Shown here piece by piece: positions 17,687-26,312 of a stretch of DNA of 64,000 nt; the stretch's first letter is position 1; each line of letters starts with the position of its first letter. The stretch covers positions 24,298 to 88,297 of the forward strand of contig NZ_PSRT01000014.1 of NCBI RefSeq assembly GCF_004212635.1, in the 5' to 3' direction. The notes below the pieces were generated by a model. That model was given only the letters and a program-made list of their open reading frames with translations. It was not told the DNA's origin and searched no databases. The stretch comes from Bradyrhizobium genosp. SA-3 (GTDB lineage: Bacteria > Pseudomonadota > Alphaproteobacteria > Rhizobiales > Xanthobacteraceae). A program made the translations under genes and the position numbers.

Positions 17687-17786
17687 AATTTCGGCCAAAG
17701 ATGTGGATCTATACCTTGATGGGCAGGAGCCGGCATCCCCCGCCCTGCGACAAATTAGCATTCGACATCCCTAGATGCAACGATTT

Positions 17787-17820
17787 TACATATATGTAGA
17801 AATAGCACTACATATATGTA
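17787..17820. promoter_or_regulatory. Putative IclR operators A and B (two TACATATATGTA palindromes)
   Basis: Two perfect 12-bp palindromes TACATATATGTA at 17787-17798 and 17809-17820 are spaced 22 bp, about two helical turns. They lie in the 467-bp divergent region between the first IclR gene and the amidohydrolase operon, as expected for cooperative binding of an IclR tetramer. Confidence 0.65.
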
Positions 17821-18132
17821 ACTTAATGGACTCGGGCCCGCCCAGCTCTTAGTGTTCTCTCCGGCCAGCAAGGCCGCGGCGTCACGGCCGCTCAAAAACA
17901 AAACCGCCCACCACAGGGTGGCGCGCTTGCAGGGAGGCGTCATGAAGCCGGAATTGGATTTTTCTGCTGCGATCGACTGATGTCGACCGGCCGCCGCGCG
18001 GACCTCCCGTCGCCAAGTTGAACCTCCTCACGACCATTCAGATCAGCCATCGCGTTCACGGCGATGACGCCGGCCGGGCCACCGCGCGCAACGGCGGCAA
18101 CACCTCTCAGGACCGAACAGGGATTTGCTTGC

Positions 18133-18978
18133 ATGGACTACCGATTGCCTGAAGGCAGCTGCGATTGTCATTTTCACATCTACGGCCCCTTCGACCGCTT
18201 TCCGCAGGGCGACGAGGGACGCTTCACTGCCGTAAAGCCCTTCACGATCGAGGACGCCTTTGCCGTCTGGGACAGGCTCGGCATCACGCGCGGCGTCATC
18301 GTCCATGCGGTGGGATCGGGAGACGACAACGCCGTCACTTACGATGCGCTGCGCCGCTACCCCGACCGGCTTCGTGCCGTCGCGATCCTGCGGCGCGACG
18401 TCTCGGATCAGCGGCTCGATGAACTCACAGACGCCGGCTTCAAGGCGGTGCGCGTCACCATGATCCGGCAGGACGGCAAGCCGGTCTCGACGCTCGGCAC
18501 CAGCTACGACGATCTGGTCAAGCTCGCACCTCGCATCGCGGAGCGCGGCTGGCACGCCCAGCTCTGGATCGAGAGCTCGGACCTGGCCGCCGCCGCGGCC
18601 GAACTCGAGAAATTGCCGCTGAACTACGTGATCGACCACATGTCGCGGACGATGGCCGACAAGGGCCACGAGCATCCCGATTTTCGCGCCTACACCGAGC
18701 GGCTGAAGACCGGGCGCTACTGGACCAAGATCTCCGGCGCCGACCGCAACACGCGCATCGGCCGCCCCTATGCGGACACGGCGCCCTTCATGCGCGCCAT
18801 CGTTCAGGCCGCGCCCGACCAGGTCGTGTGGGGCAGCGACTGGCCCCATGTCGGCCACAGCGCCGAGACGATGCCCGATCTCCAGGACCTGCTTCGTCTG
18901 CTGCACGACTGCGTGCCCGATGAGACGACCCGCCGCAAGATCCTGATCGCCAATCCGGCGCGGCTCTACAATTTCTGA
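18133..18978 (+). CDS. Amidohydrolase family protein, 2-pyrone-4,6-dicarboxylate lactonase-like
   Basis: 281 aa amidohydrolase-2 fold. The metal-binding HxH is at residues 13-15 (CDCHFHIYGP), GWHAQLWIE near 136, VIDHMSRTMA near 170, and WGSDWPHVGH carries the catalytic Asp near 236. The closest named relatives are the LigI-type pyrone dicarboxylate lactonases. A clear paralogue lies at 24637-25497. It is first in a plus-strand operon followed by CaiB, OYE, a binding protein, OYE and a thioesterase. Hydrolysis of a cyclic lactone or diketone is inferred. Confidence 0.87.
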   Translation: MDYRLPEGSCDCHFHIYGPFDRFPQGDEGRFTAVKPFTIEDAFAVWDRLGITRGVIVHAVGSGDDNAVTYDALRRYPDRLRAVAILRRDVSDQRLDELTDAGFKAVRVTMIRQDGKPVSTLGTSYDDLVKLAPRIAERGWHAQLWIESSDLAAAAAELEKLPLNYVIDHMSRTMADKGHEHPDFRAYTERLKTGRYWTKISGADRNTRIGRPYADTAPFMRAIVQAAPDQVVWGSDWPHVGHSAETMPDLQDLLRLLHDCVPDETTRRKILIANPARLYNF

Positions 18979-18994
18979 CAGGACCGAGGACACC

Positions 18995-20206
18995 TTGGAC
19001 AACAACAAGAAGCTGCCGCTCGACGGCGTGATCGTCATCGATCTCGGCCAGGTCTATCAGGGTCCGTATGCCGGCTTCCTGATGGCGCAGGCCGGAGCGA
19101 CCGTCATCAAGGTCGAGCCGCCGAACGGCGAGCCGGTGCGTCATCGCGCCCGCATCAGCAAGGGCAACGCCGTCCCGTTCGCGATGCTCAACGCGAACAA
19201 GCGTAACATCAGCCTGAACCTGAAGTCGCGTGATGGCGTCAGGGTTCTGAAGGAACTCGCGGCGAAGGCCGACGTGCTGATCGAGAACTATGCGCCGGGC
19301 GTGCTCGATCGCCTGGGCGTCGGCTATGCCGCGCTCAGCGCCATCAACCCGCGGCTGATCTATGGCTCGGCCACCGGCTACGGCCTGTCGGGTCCGAGCC
19401 GCGACAATCTGGCGATGGACCTGACCGTGCAGGCGGTGTCGGGCATCATGAGCGTGACGGGCTTTGCCGATGGTCCTCCGGTCAAGGCCGGCCCTGCCAT
19501 TACCGACTTCATCAGCGGCGTGCATCTCTACGCCGGCATCCTCACCGCGCTCTACGACCGCGAGAAGAGCGGCCGCGGCCGGCTGGTCGAGATCGCGATG
19601 GTCGAGACCGTCTATCCGGCGATGGCCTCGAACCTCGCCGATGTCTTCAATCGCAAGGCGGCGGCTCCCCGTACCGGCAATCGTCACGGCGGCCTCGCGG
19701 AGGCGCCTTATAATGTCTATCCCGCGTCCGACGGGTATGTCGCCATCATCAGCGTCAACGAATCCCACTGGACCGGACTGACACGCGCGATGGGGCGGCC
19801 GGATCTCGCCGACGATGCCCGATTCAAGACCGTGCTCGACCGTCTGAAGCACATCGATCTGACCGACCAGATCGTGTCCGACTGGTCGTCGCAGCTCACG
19901 CGCGACGAGATCACCGAGCTTTGCCGCGTCAACCGGGTTCCCTGCGCCGCGGTTCGCGATCTGCGCGAGGTGACGGAGGACAAGCATCTCCACGCCCGCG
20001 GCATGCTGCGCGAGATCGCGCATCCCGAATACGGCGACATCCTCGTCCATCGCAGCCCGCTGGTGCTCCACGATGCGGCGGCGCCGGACTACGTCCCGTC
20101 CGCGCGTCTCGGCCAGCACAATGGCGAGGTGTTGTCGGAATATCTCGGCTTGTCCGACAGCGAGATCGATGCGTTGCGCCGCGCCGGCGCCATCGCGCAA
20201 GCATGA
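18995..20206 (+). CDS. CaiB/BaiF CoA-transferase
   Basis: 403 aa. Start LDGVIVIDLGQVYQGPYAGFLMAQAGATVIKVE, NKRNISLNLKSRDG, and the catalytic Asp at residue 142 in NLAMDLTVQAVSG. The TTG start at 18995 follows GAGGACACC. It is nearly collinear with the copy at 28566-29789 (shared IDLGQVYQGPYA, GYGLSGP, NRHGGL, AAPYNVYPASDGY-like blocks). Both copies are tied to an amidohydrolase paralogue, so the pair seems to be a functional unit. Confidence 0.9.
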   Translation: MDNNKKLPLDGVIVIDLGQVYQGPYAGFLMAQAGATVIKVEPPNGEPVRHRARISKGNAVPFAMLNANKRNISLNLKSRDGVRVLKELAAKADVLIENYAPGVLDRLGVGYAALSAINPRLIYGSATGYGLSGPSRDNLAMDLTVQAVSGIMSVTGFADGPPVKAGPAITDFISGVHLYAGILTALYDREKSGRGRLVEIAMVETVYPAMASNLADVFNRKAAAPRTGNRHGGLAEAPYNVYPASDGYVAIISVNESHWTGLTRAMGRPDLADDARFKTVLDRLKHIDLTDQIVSDWSSQLTRDEITELCRVNRVPCAAVRDLREVTEDKHLHARGMLREIAHPEYGDILVHRSPLVLHDAAAPDYVPSARLGQHNGEVLSEYLGLSDSEIDALRRAGAIAQA

Positions 20207-20257
20207 CGAAAGCCGAGACGCAAATGTCCCGGTCCGCCAATTCAGGGGAAGATCACC

Positions 20258-21430
20258 ATGGTCAAGCTGTTTGAAAGCATTGCATTCCGCGGCGTCGAGC
20301 TGAGCAACCGGATCGTCGTCTCGCCGATGGGGATGTATTCGGCCGTGAATGGCTACGTCACGCCGTTCCACCTGGTCCACTACGGCAAGTTCGCCCAGGG
20401 CGGCGCCGGCCTCGTCTTCGTCGAGCAGACCTCGGTCACCCGGAAGGGGCGCATCACCAACGGCGATCCCGGATTGTGGGAAGACGGCCAGATCGACGGC
20501 ATGCGCCAGGTCGTTCATGTGATCAAATCCGGCGGCTCGAAGGCAGCGATCCAGATCAATCACGGCGGACGGAAATCCAGCCAGCAGCGCGCGTTCCGCG
20601 GCAACAGCCATCTGACGGACCGCGACATCGAGATGGGCGAGGAAACATGGGTGCCCGCGGGGCCTTCGGATGTCCCGTTCTCCGACGGCTTCCAGACGCC
20701 CATTCCGCTCAGCAAGGATGGTCTCGTCGGCGTGCGCGACGCCTTCGTCGCGACGGCGCGCCGGGCCGTGCTCGCGGGTTTCGACGTCATCGAGTTACAC
20801 ATGGCGCACGGCTATCTGCTGCAATCGTTCCTGTCGCCGCTCGCCAATTTCCGCACCGACGAATATGGCGGCGGCCTCGAAAACCGGATGCGGTTTCCGC
20901 TCGAAGTGACGCGCGCGGTGAGGGTTGCACTGCCCTCTTCCACGCCGCTGTTCGTGCGCATCTCGGCCACCGACTGGATCGACGGCGGCTGGGAGATCGA
21001 GGATAGCGTCGTCTTCTCCCGCAAACTGAAGGAGCTGGGCGTCGATCTCGTCGACTGCTCGACCGGCGGCAATCTGCGCGCCGGGTCGACCAATGCCAAT
21101 CTCGGCCGCGGTCCGGGCTATCAGGTGCCGTTCGCCGAGCGCATTCGCCGTGAGGCCGACATTGCGACCGGCGCCGTCGGGATGATCCGAACCCCGGACT
21201 TCGCCGAGAAGGTCCTGCAGGACGGCCGGGCCGATCTCATCTTTCTCGCCCGCCAGATGCTCTACGATCCGTTCTGGGCGCTCCATGCCGCGGAGCATTT
21301 CGGGCTGACTGGCAAATTCGAGAAGTGGCCCGAGCAATATGGCTGGTGGCTTGCCAAATGGGGCGGCGCCCTTCGTGCCAGCGGCGAAAGCCTGGACGGG
21401 GTGGAGCGATACCGCGAGGCCGCTGAATAG
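20258..21430 (+). CDS. NADH:flavin oxidoreductase, Old Yellow Enzyme family (first copy)
   Basis: 390 aa FMN TIM barrel. Signals are SNRIVVSPMGMYSA (FMN site), AIQINHGGRKSS with His at residue 102, and the substrate pair in ELHMAHGYLLQSFLSPLANFRTDEYGG. There is no C-terminal iron-sulfur or FAD/NAD domain, so it is a single-domain YqjM/XenA-type enoate reductase and not a 2,4-dienoyl-CoA reductase. It probably reduces an activated C=C bond of a ring or enone intermediate. A paralogue follows two genes later. Confidence 0.88.
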   Translation: MVKLFESIAFRGVELSNRIVVSPMGMYSAVNGYVTPFHLVHYGKFAQGGAGLVFVEQTSVTRKGRITNGDPGLWEDGQIDGMRQVVHVIKSGGSKAAIQINHGGRKSSQQRAFRGNSHLTDRDIEMGEETWVPAGPSDVPFSDGFQTPIPLSKDGLVGVRDAFVATARRAVLAGFDVIELHMAHGYLLQSFLSPLANFRTDEYGGGLENRMRFPLEVTRAVRVALPSSTPLFVRISATDWIDGGWEIEDSVVFSRKLKELGVDLVDCSTGGNLRAGSTNANLGRGPGYQVPFAERIRREADIATGAVGMIRTPDFAEKVLQDGRADLIFLARQMLYDPFWALHAAEHFGLTGKFEKWPEQYGWWLAKWGGALRASGESLDGVERYREAAE

Positions 21431-21504
21431 CACCTCGCCCGCCGATAGCGTCGCAAGATCAATCCTGACCTCAAGCATTCAAAATTTTCAAAGGGAGTGA
21501 AACA

Positions 21505-22716
21505 ATGAGAAGTGTGCTGGCAGCGTCGATGGTTTTCCTGAGCCTTGCTTCGGCGCATGCGCAGGCGCCTGCATCGAAGCCGGTCAAGCTCGGCGTGCTC
21601 AACGATCAGTCGGGGCAGTATGCGGATGCCGCCGGGCCTGCGGCGGTCGAAGTCGCCAAAATGGCGATCGCCGATTTCGGCGGCAAGCTGCTGGGCCAGC
21701 CGATCGAGCTCATTTTCGCCGATCACCAGAATAAGACGGATATTGCTTCGGGCATCGCCAGGCGATGGATCGATACCGAAAACGTCGACGTCATTCTCGA
21801 TATTGGCAACTCCGCGGTCGCGCTCGCGCTGGCCGACCTCGTCCGCGACAAGAACAAGATGATGATCGTGTCGTCGGCGGGCGCATCGACGATCACCAAC
21901 GAAAAGTGCTCTCCCAACACGTTCCAGTGGACATACAACACCGCCACGCTGGCGCGCAGCACGGCCAAGGCGTTGGTCGGCCAGGGCGGCAACGAATGGT
22001 TCTTCCTGACGGCCGATTATGCCTTCGGTCATGCGTTCGAAGCGGATGCTTCGGCCGTAGTCAAGGCGAACGGCGGCAAGGTCGTCGGCTCGGTGCGCCA
22101 CCCCTTCAACACCAGCGACTTCTCCTCGTTTCTGCTGCAGGCCCAGAGCTCCGGCGCCAATGTGCTGGCGCTCGCCAATGCCAGCGGTGATACCTCCAAC
22201 TCGCTGATGCAGGCTCACGAATTCGGCTTGCTCGGCCTCAAGAGCAAGATGAAGGTCGCGGCGCTGCTGTTTCAGATAACGGATGCCAAGTCGGTCGGCC
22301 TGAAGAACATGCAGGGCCTGTACACGTCGGAAGCCTTCTACTGGGATCGCAACGACGCATCGCGCGCGTTCGGGAAGCGGTTCTTCGACAAGGTCGGCCG
22401 CATGCCGACCATGGTTCAGGCCGGGATGTATTCGGCGACCATGCACTATCTGAAGGCCGTCGAGGCGGCCGGCACGCTCGACACCGCTGCGGTGCTGGCA
22501 AAATTCCGCTCGATGCCCGTGAACGACTTCTTCTCGGAGAAGGGCTATGTGCGCGAGGACGGCATGCACATCCACGACTACTATCTGCTGCGGGCAAAGA
22601 CGGTGGAGCAGTCCAAGACGCCGTGGGACTTCTATGACGTCGTCGCGACCGTCCCGGCCGAAGACGCCAACATCCCCCGCGACCAGAGCAAGTGTTCGCT
22701 AATGAAGAAGTCCTGA
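21505..22716 (+). CDS. ABC transporter substrate-binding protein (Liv/type I periplasmic binding fold)
   Basis: 403 aa. Signal peptide at residues 1-20 (cleavage near AHA-QA), then VKLGVLNDQSGQYADAAGPAAVEVAKMAI, typical of the branched-chain amino acid/aromatic acid binding family. The ATG follows GGGAGTGAAACA. No permease is adjacent; the Liv permease/ATPase set at 29.8-33.2 kb could be shared. It sits between the two OYE genes in the operon driven from sites A and B. Confidence 0.88.
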   Translation: MRSVLAASMVFLSLASAHAQAPASKPVKLGVLNDQSGQYADAAGPAAVEVAKMAIADFGGKLLGQPIELIFADHQNKTDIASGIARRWIDTENVDVILDIGNSAVALALADLVRDKNKMMIVSSAGASTITNEKCSPNTFQWTYNTATLARSTAKALVGQGGNEWFFLTADYAFGHAFEADASAVVKANGGKVVGSVRHPFNTSDFSSFLLQAQSSGANVLALANASGDTSNSLMQAHEFGLLGLKSKMKVAALLFQITDAKSVGLKNMQGLYTSEAFYWDRNDASRAFGKRFFDKVGRMPTMVQAGMYSATMHYLKAVEAAGTLDTAAVLAKFRSMPVNDFFSEKGYVREDGMHIHDYYLLRAKTVEQSKTPWDFYDVVATVPAEDANIPRDQSKCSLMKKS

Positions 22717-22743
22717 TCGCCAGGCGTCATCGATGAACCGAAG

Positions 22744-22775
22744 CCCGAGCGACAGCTGCAATGCCGCCGCTCGGG
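22744..22775 (+). terminator. Possible hairpin after the binding-protein gene
   Basis: CCCGAGCG (22744-22751) pairs perfectly with CGCTCGGG (22768-22775) across a 16-nt loop, 28 bp past the binding-protein stop. No immediate T-run follows, so it may only slow transcription or protect mRNA ends. It lies just before operator D. Confidence 0.3.
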
Positions 22776-22790
22776 GATCGTCAGAACCTC

Positions 22791-22810
22791 TTTTCACATC
22801 CATAGAAATG
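22791..22810. promoter_or_regulatory. Putative IclR operator D upstream of the second OYE gene
   Basis: TTTTCACATCCATAGAAATG aligns with TTTTTCACATAGATAGAAAA at 36186-36205 and with the other CACAT/ATGTG sites of the block. It lies 74 bp before the second OYE start, suggesting an internal IclR-controlled promoter in the operon. Confidence 0.5.
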
Positions 22811-22883
22811 CGACGTCGTCGCTGACGCGCATTGGCATGCGAGGACCGGCCCCCTAATCTTGCCGCAAACAAGGGAGGCCGAG

Positions 22884-24053
22884 ATGAACGAAAAGCTGCT
22901 GTTCTCGCCGCTATGCATTCGGGACGTCGCATTCAAGAACCGGATCGTGGTCCCGCCGATGCTGCAATACGTTGCAGAGCGCGGCTTTCCGACCTCCTGG
23001 CACATCACCAACGCGGGCAAGTTCGCCGCGGGCGGCGCGGGTCTCGTGATCGTGGAGTCGACCAAGGTCGAGCGCCGCGGCTGCGGAACGGTCGGAGACC
23101 TCGGCATCTGGGATGACAAGTTCATCGCTCCCCTCCGCGACATCGCGAGCTTCATCAAGTCGAACGGCGCCGCCGCCGGCATCCAGCTTGGACATACCGG
23201 CCGGAAGGGAAAAGCCCGGCGTCCCTGGGAGGGAGATGGGACCCTCTCCGCCCAGGAGCTTGCTGACGTCGATGACGTGGACGGCTGGGACCTGATCGGT
23301 CCGAGCGCACTTGCGTTCGGCAACGGCTATTTCACGCCGCGTGCGCTGGAGCGCAGCGAGATTCCCGATGCGATCGACGCCTGGGGCAAGGCGGCCGCGC
23401 GCGCCGGCCAAGCCGGCTTCGACGTCGTCGAGCTGCATGCCGCCCACGGCTATCTGATCCATTCGTTCCTGTCGCCGGAGGCCAACCAGCGTACGGACGA
23501 TTATGGCGGCAGCGAAGCCAACCGCATGAGGTTCGCGATCGAGGTGGCCGAGTCCGTCCGCGCCCACTGGCCGGCGTCGAAGCCGCTGTTCGTCCGTCTG
23601 TCGATCGAGGACGAGGCGGGCTGGGGTCCGGCAGAAAACGCTAGGCTGGTGCGCATCCTGAAGACAAAGGGCGTCGACGTCATCGACTGCAGCACCGGCG
23701 GCCTCAACAGCAAGGTGCCGAACTTCTTCCGCCTTAACGAGTATGGCTATCAGGTCCAGTTCGCGGACTATATCCGCCGCGAAGCCGATATCATGACCAT
23801 GGCGGTCGGCCTCATCATTCACGGCGACCAGGCCGAGGCGATCCTGCAGGATAAGAAGGCCGACCTCGTCGCGGTCGGCCGCGAGTTCATCCACAACCCG
23901 AACTGGGCGATGGATGCGGCCCAAAAGCTCGGCGTCGATTCGACCTTCAGCGCGGTCCCGCCGCAGATGGGCTACTGGCTCGAAAAGCGGGCCCGCCGCG
24001 GCTTTGGCGGAAATCCCTCCACGTGGCAAAAGGGCATCGCGGCGGATAGCTGA
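22884..24053 (+). CDS. NADH:flavin oxidoreductase, Old Yellow Enzyme family (second copy)
   Basis: 389 aa. FKNRIVVPPMLQYVAERG (FMN site), GIQLGHTGRKGKA with the active-site His near 100, ELHAAHGYLIHSFLSPEANQRTDDYGG with the HxxH substrate pair. The ATG at 22884 follows AAGGGAGG with ideal spacing and is preferred over an upstream in-frame TTG. It is related to the first OYE but clearly diverged (PPMLQY against SPMGMY), so the two may reduce successive intermediates or different substrates. Single domain, no iron-sulfur cluster. Confidence 0.88.
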   Translation: MNEKLLFSPLCIRDVAFKNRIVVPPMLQYVAERGFPTSWHITNAGKFAAGGAGLVIVESTKVERRGCGTVGDLGIWDDKFIAPLRDIASFIKSNGAAAGIQLGHTGRKGKARRPWEGDGTLSAQELADVDDVDGWDLIGPSALAFGNGYFTPRALERSEIPDAIDAWGKAAARAGQAGFDVVELHAAHGYLIHSFLSPEANQRTDDYGGSEANRMRFAIEVAESVRAHWPASKPLFVRLSIEDEAGWGPAENARLVRILKTKGVDVIDCSTGGLNSKVPNFFRLNEYGYQVQFADYIRREADIMTMAVGLIIHGDQAEAILQDKKADLVAVGREFIHNPNWAMDAAQKLGVDSTFSAVPPQMGYWLEKRARRGFGGNPSTWQKGIAADS

Positions 24054-24159
24054 TCACCGCCGGGCGCAGTTGCGCGGCGACATCGCCTGTGCTGATTGAT
24101 TGCGAGGCGTGCCGCAGCTCGCCTCGTGAAGATCCAGCAATTGCGAGCCATCACCGAAA

Positions 24160-24615
24160 ATGTCGTACGAAGACTTGATCAGGCAGACCGAGGCGCGACG
24201 CCCGGCCGCGTGGGAGTTGCTCGGCGTCGGCGCCGTCTCCTACGATCAGACACGCGATCGCGTCATGATCGAATGGCATGCCGAGCCGCGGCACTGCCAT
24301 TCCACTGAAGGACATCCCAAGGGCGGCATCGTGCAGGGTGGGATAGTCACGGGTTGGCTCGACGCGGCCATGGCGACCGCGAGCCTGCTGCGCGGCGAAT
24401 ACCTGATGACGGTCGCGAGCCTCGAGATCAAGGTCGCGTTCCTGCTTCCGGCGCATCCCGGCCTGTACCGCACCTATGGCAAGATCGTTCGGCAGGGCCG
24501 CAGCATCGGCTTCATGGAGGCTGAGCTGCGGGACGCCAACGACGTGCTCATCGCAACGGCGAGCTCGACGGCGGCGCTGCGCCCCAAAACTTCCGCCGGG
24601 ACCAGCCCGGCGTGA
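24160..24615 (+). CDS. PaaI-like hotdog-fold thioesterase
   Basis: 151 aa. The GHPKGGIVQGGIVTGWLDAAMATASLL segment corresponds to the HGG-helix region of PaaI thioesterases, followed by TVASLEIKVAFLLPAHPG. It is the last plus-strand gene of the operon and converges on the second amidohydrolase with 21 bp between stops. Hydrolysis of an acyl-CoA intermediate or CoA recycling is likely. Confidence 0.82.
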   Translation: MSYEDLIRQTEARRPAAWELLGVGAVSYDQTRDRVMIEWHAEPRHCHSTEGHPKGGIVQGGIVTGWLDAAMATASLLRGEYLMTVASLEIKVAFLLPAHPGLYRTYGKIVRQGRSIGFMEAELRDANDVLIATASSTAALRPKTSAGTSPA

Positions 24616-24636
24616 TCTCTTCGCGGCCTCCGGCTC

Positions 24637-25497
24637 TCAGAAGCCGTAGAGCCGGGCCGGATTGTCGATCAGGATCTTCCTGCGGACGGCCTCGTCAGGC
24701 ACGCAGCGCCCGAACAAATCCATCAGCACGGATTCCTTCGGGACCGCATCGTCGGCGTGTCCGACATGCGGCCAGTCGCTGCCCCAGATCAGCCGGTCGG
24801 GGTTGGCGGCGACCAGCGCCTTCATGAAGTCTTCCGTGTCCTTGTAGGGGCTGCCGATGCGCGTGTTGCGATCCGCGCCGGACAGCTTGCACCAATAGCG
24901 GCCGCTCTTGAGGCCGCGGTCGCAGAACCACTGGTAGCCGCTGTAATTGACGGTCTTGTCCGCCATGGTGCGGCCCTGGTGGTCGATGACGAAGTCGAGC
25001 GGGAGCTTTTCGATCTCGGGCGCCAGCTGCTGCAGATCGCCGGTCTCGATCCAGAGCTGCGCGTGCCAGCCGCGCTCGGCGATGCGCGGGGCCAGCGCCT
25101 TCAGGTCGTCCAGATTCATGCCGCCGCCCGACAGCACGGGCTTGCCGTCCTGATACAGCAGATTGATGCGCACGCCCTTGAAGCCGGCATCGGTCAACTC
25201 GTCCAGCCGCTTGTCGGTGACGTCCTGATTGAGGATCGCGACCGCGCGCAGCTTGTCCGGAAAACGCTTCAGGGCTTCGAGCGTGACCTCGTTGTCCGAG
25301 CCGGCATTGCCGGCATGGACGATGACGCCGCGCGAAATGCCGATCGAATTCCACACGTCGAACAGCATCTCGACCGGGAATTCCTGCTTCGGAGCGAATT
25401 TGCCGGAATAGTCGACCGGGAAGCGATTGAACGGCCCGTAAATGTGGACGTGGCAATCAGCGCTGCCGTCCGGGAATTTTTCGAGCTTCTCCGTCAT
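24637..25497 (-). CDS. Amidohydrolase family protein, 2-pyrone-4,6-dicarboxylate lactonase-like (second copy)
   Basis: 286 aa. HxH in ADCHVHIYGPFNRF near residues 15-17, GWHAQLWIETGD, FVIDHQGRTMADK, IWGSDWPHVGHADD with the catalytic Asp. It shares long identical blocks with the copy at 18133-18978 (RLDELTDAGFK, APRIAERGWHAQLWIE, SGADRNTRIG). It is the last gene of the long minus-strand operon that begins at the dienelactone hydrolase. The separate transcription units argue for paired substrates or steps. Confidence 0.87.
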   Translation of the reverse strand: MTEKLEKFPDGSADCHVHIYGPFNRFPVDYSGKFAPKQEFPVEMLFDVWNSIGISRGVIVHAGNAGSDNEVTLEALKRFPDKLRAVAILNQDVTDKRLDELTDAGFKGVRINLLYQDGKPVLSGGGMNLDDLKALAPRIAERGWHAQLWIETGDLQQLAPEIEKLPLDFVIDHQGRTMADKTVNYSGYQWFCDRGLKSGRYWCKLSGADRNTRIGSPYKDTEDFMKALVAANPDRLIWGSDWPHVGHADDAVPKESVLMDLFGRCVPDEAVRRKILIDNPARLYGF

Positions 25498-25506
25498 GGT
25501 GCCCCC

Positions 25507-26283
25507 TCACTTGCCGGTGAAATTGGCGGATCGGCGCTCCGCCGTGGATTTGACGCCCTCGCGGAAATCGTCGGTCACGCGCAGACGGTTCTGCTCGGCG
25601 AGCTCGTGATCCGTCGCCTTCTTGACGCGATCCGCCAGCCCGGCGCGCATGGTGGCGCGGGTCGACAGCAGGCCGAGCGGCGAGCATTCGGCAATCTCCT
25701 GCGCGAGCGACAGAGCGGCGGCGCGGACCTGGTCCTGAGGAACCAGCACGCTGGCCAACCCCATCGCCAGCGCCTGCTCACCGGTGACGCGCCGGCTCGT
25801 GTAGAACATCAGCTCGGCATTCGACTTGCCGATGGCTTCCGGCAGCGTGACGGTCAGTCCGAAGCCGGGGTGGAAACCGAGGCGGGTGAAATTCGCCGCA
25901 AACCGGGCCTCGGGGCAGGTCACGCGAAAATCCGCTGACATCGCCAGACCGAAGCCGCCGCCGATTGCGGCGCCCTGCACCGCTGCGACGATCGGCTTCT
26001 TGTTCCGGAAGATGCGCACGGCCTCGATATAGAGGTGACCTCCGTCTCGCTGGTCGCCACTGGCCGGCGCGTCCCGGGCCGGCGTATTGAAATCCGCGCC
26101 GGCGCAGAACGCCTTGCCCTGCGCGGCAAGGACGACGGACCGGATTTCGCTGTTCGCATCGATCTTGTCGAGCGCGTCGGCGATGTCGCGGATGAGCTGG
26201 AGATCGAAATAGTTCAGCGGCGGCCGCTGAATCTCGATCATTGCGACATGGCCTTGCGTGGTGACGGCGATATCAGTGCTCAT
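25507..26283 (-). CDS. Enoyl-CoA hydratase/isomerase family protein
   Basis: 258 aa crotonase. The oxyanion-hole segments are AFCAGADF (near 58-65) and QGAAIGGGFGLAMSADFRV (near 104-122). Of the two catalytic glutamates of true hydratases, the first (…PEINLG…) is replaced (ANFTRLGF) while the second seems kept in GKSNAELMF, so isomerase, hydrolase or C-C cleaving activity is as likely as hydration. It lies 29 bp downstream of the acyl-CoA dehydrogenase gene. Confidence 0.88.
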   Translation of the reverse strand: MSTDIAVTTQGHVAMIEIQRPPLNYFDLQLIRDIADALDKIDANSEIRSVVLAAQGKAFCAGADFNTPARDAPASGDQRDGGHLYIEAVRIFRNKKPIVAAVQGAAIGGGFGLAMSADFRVTCPEARFAANFTRLGFHPGFGLTVTLPEAIGKSNAELMFYTSRRVTGEQALAMGLASVLVPQDQVRAAALSLAQEIAECSPLGLLSTRATMRAGLADRVKKATDHELAEQNRLRVTDDFREGVKSTAERRSANFTGK

Positions 26284-26312
26284 GTGGTGTCAGATTCCTG
26301 TTGTTGTCCTGA

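Noticed and set aside
18788..20611. 607-codon open frame antisense to the amidohydrolase end and CaiB gene
   Set aside because: It is a mirror of strong codon bias in the GC-rich plus-strand genes; composition is Arg/His/Asp-rich with no domain, and the plus-strand proteins are clear family members.
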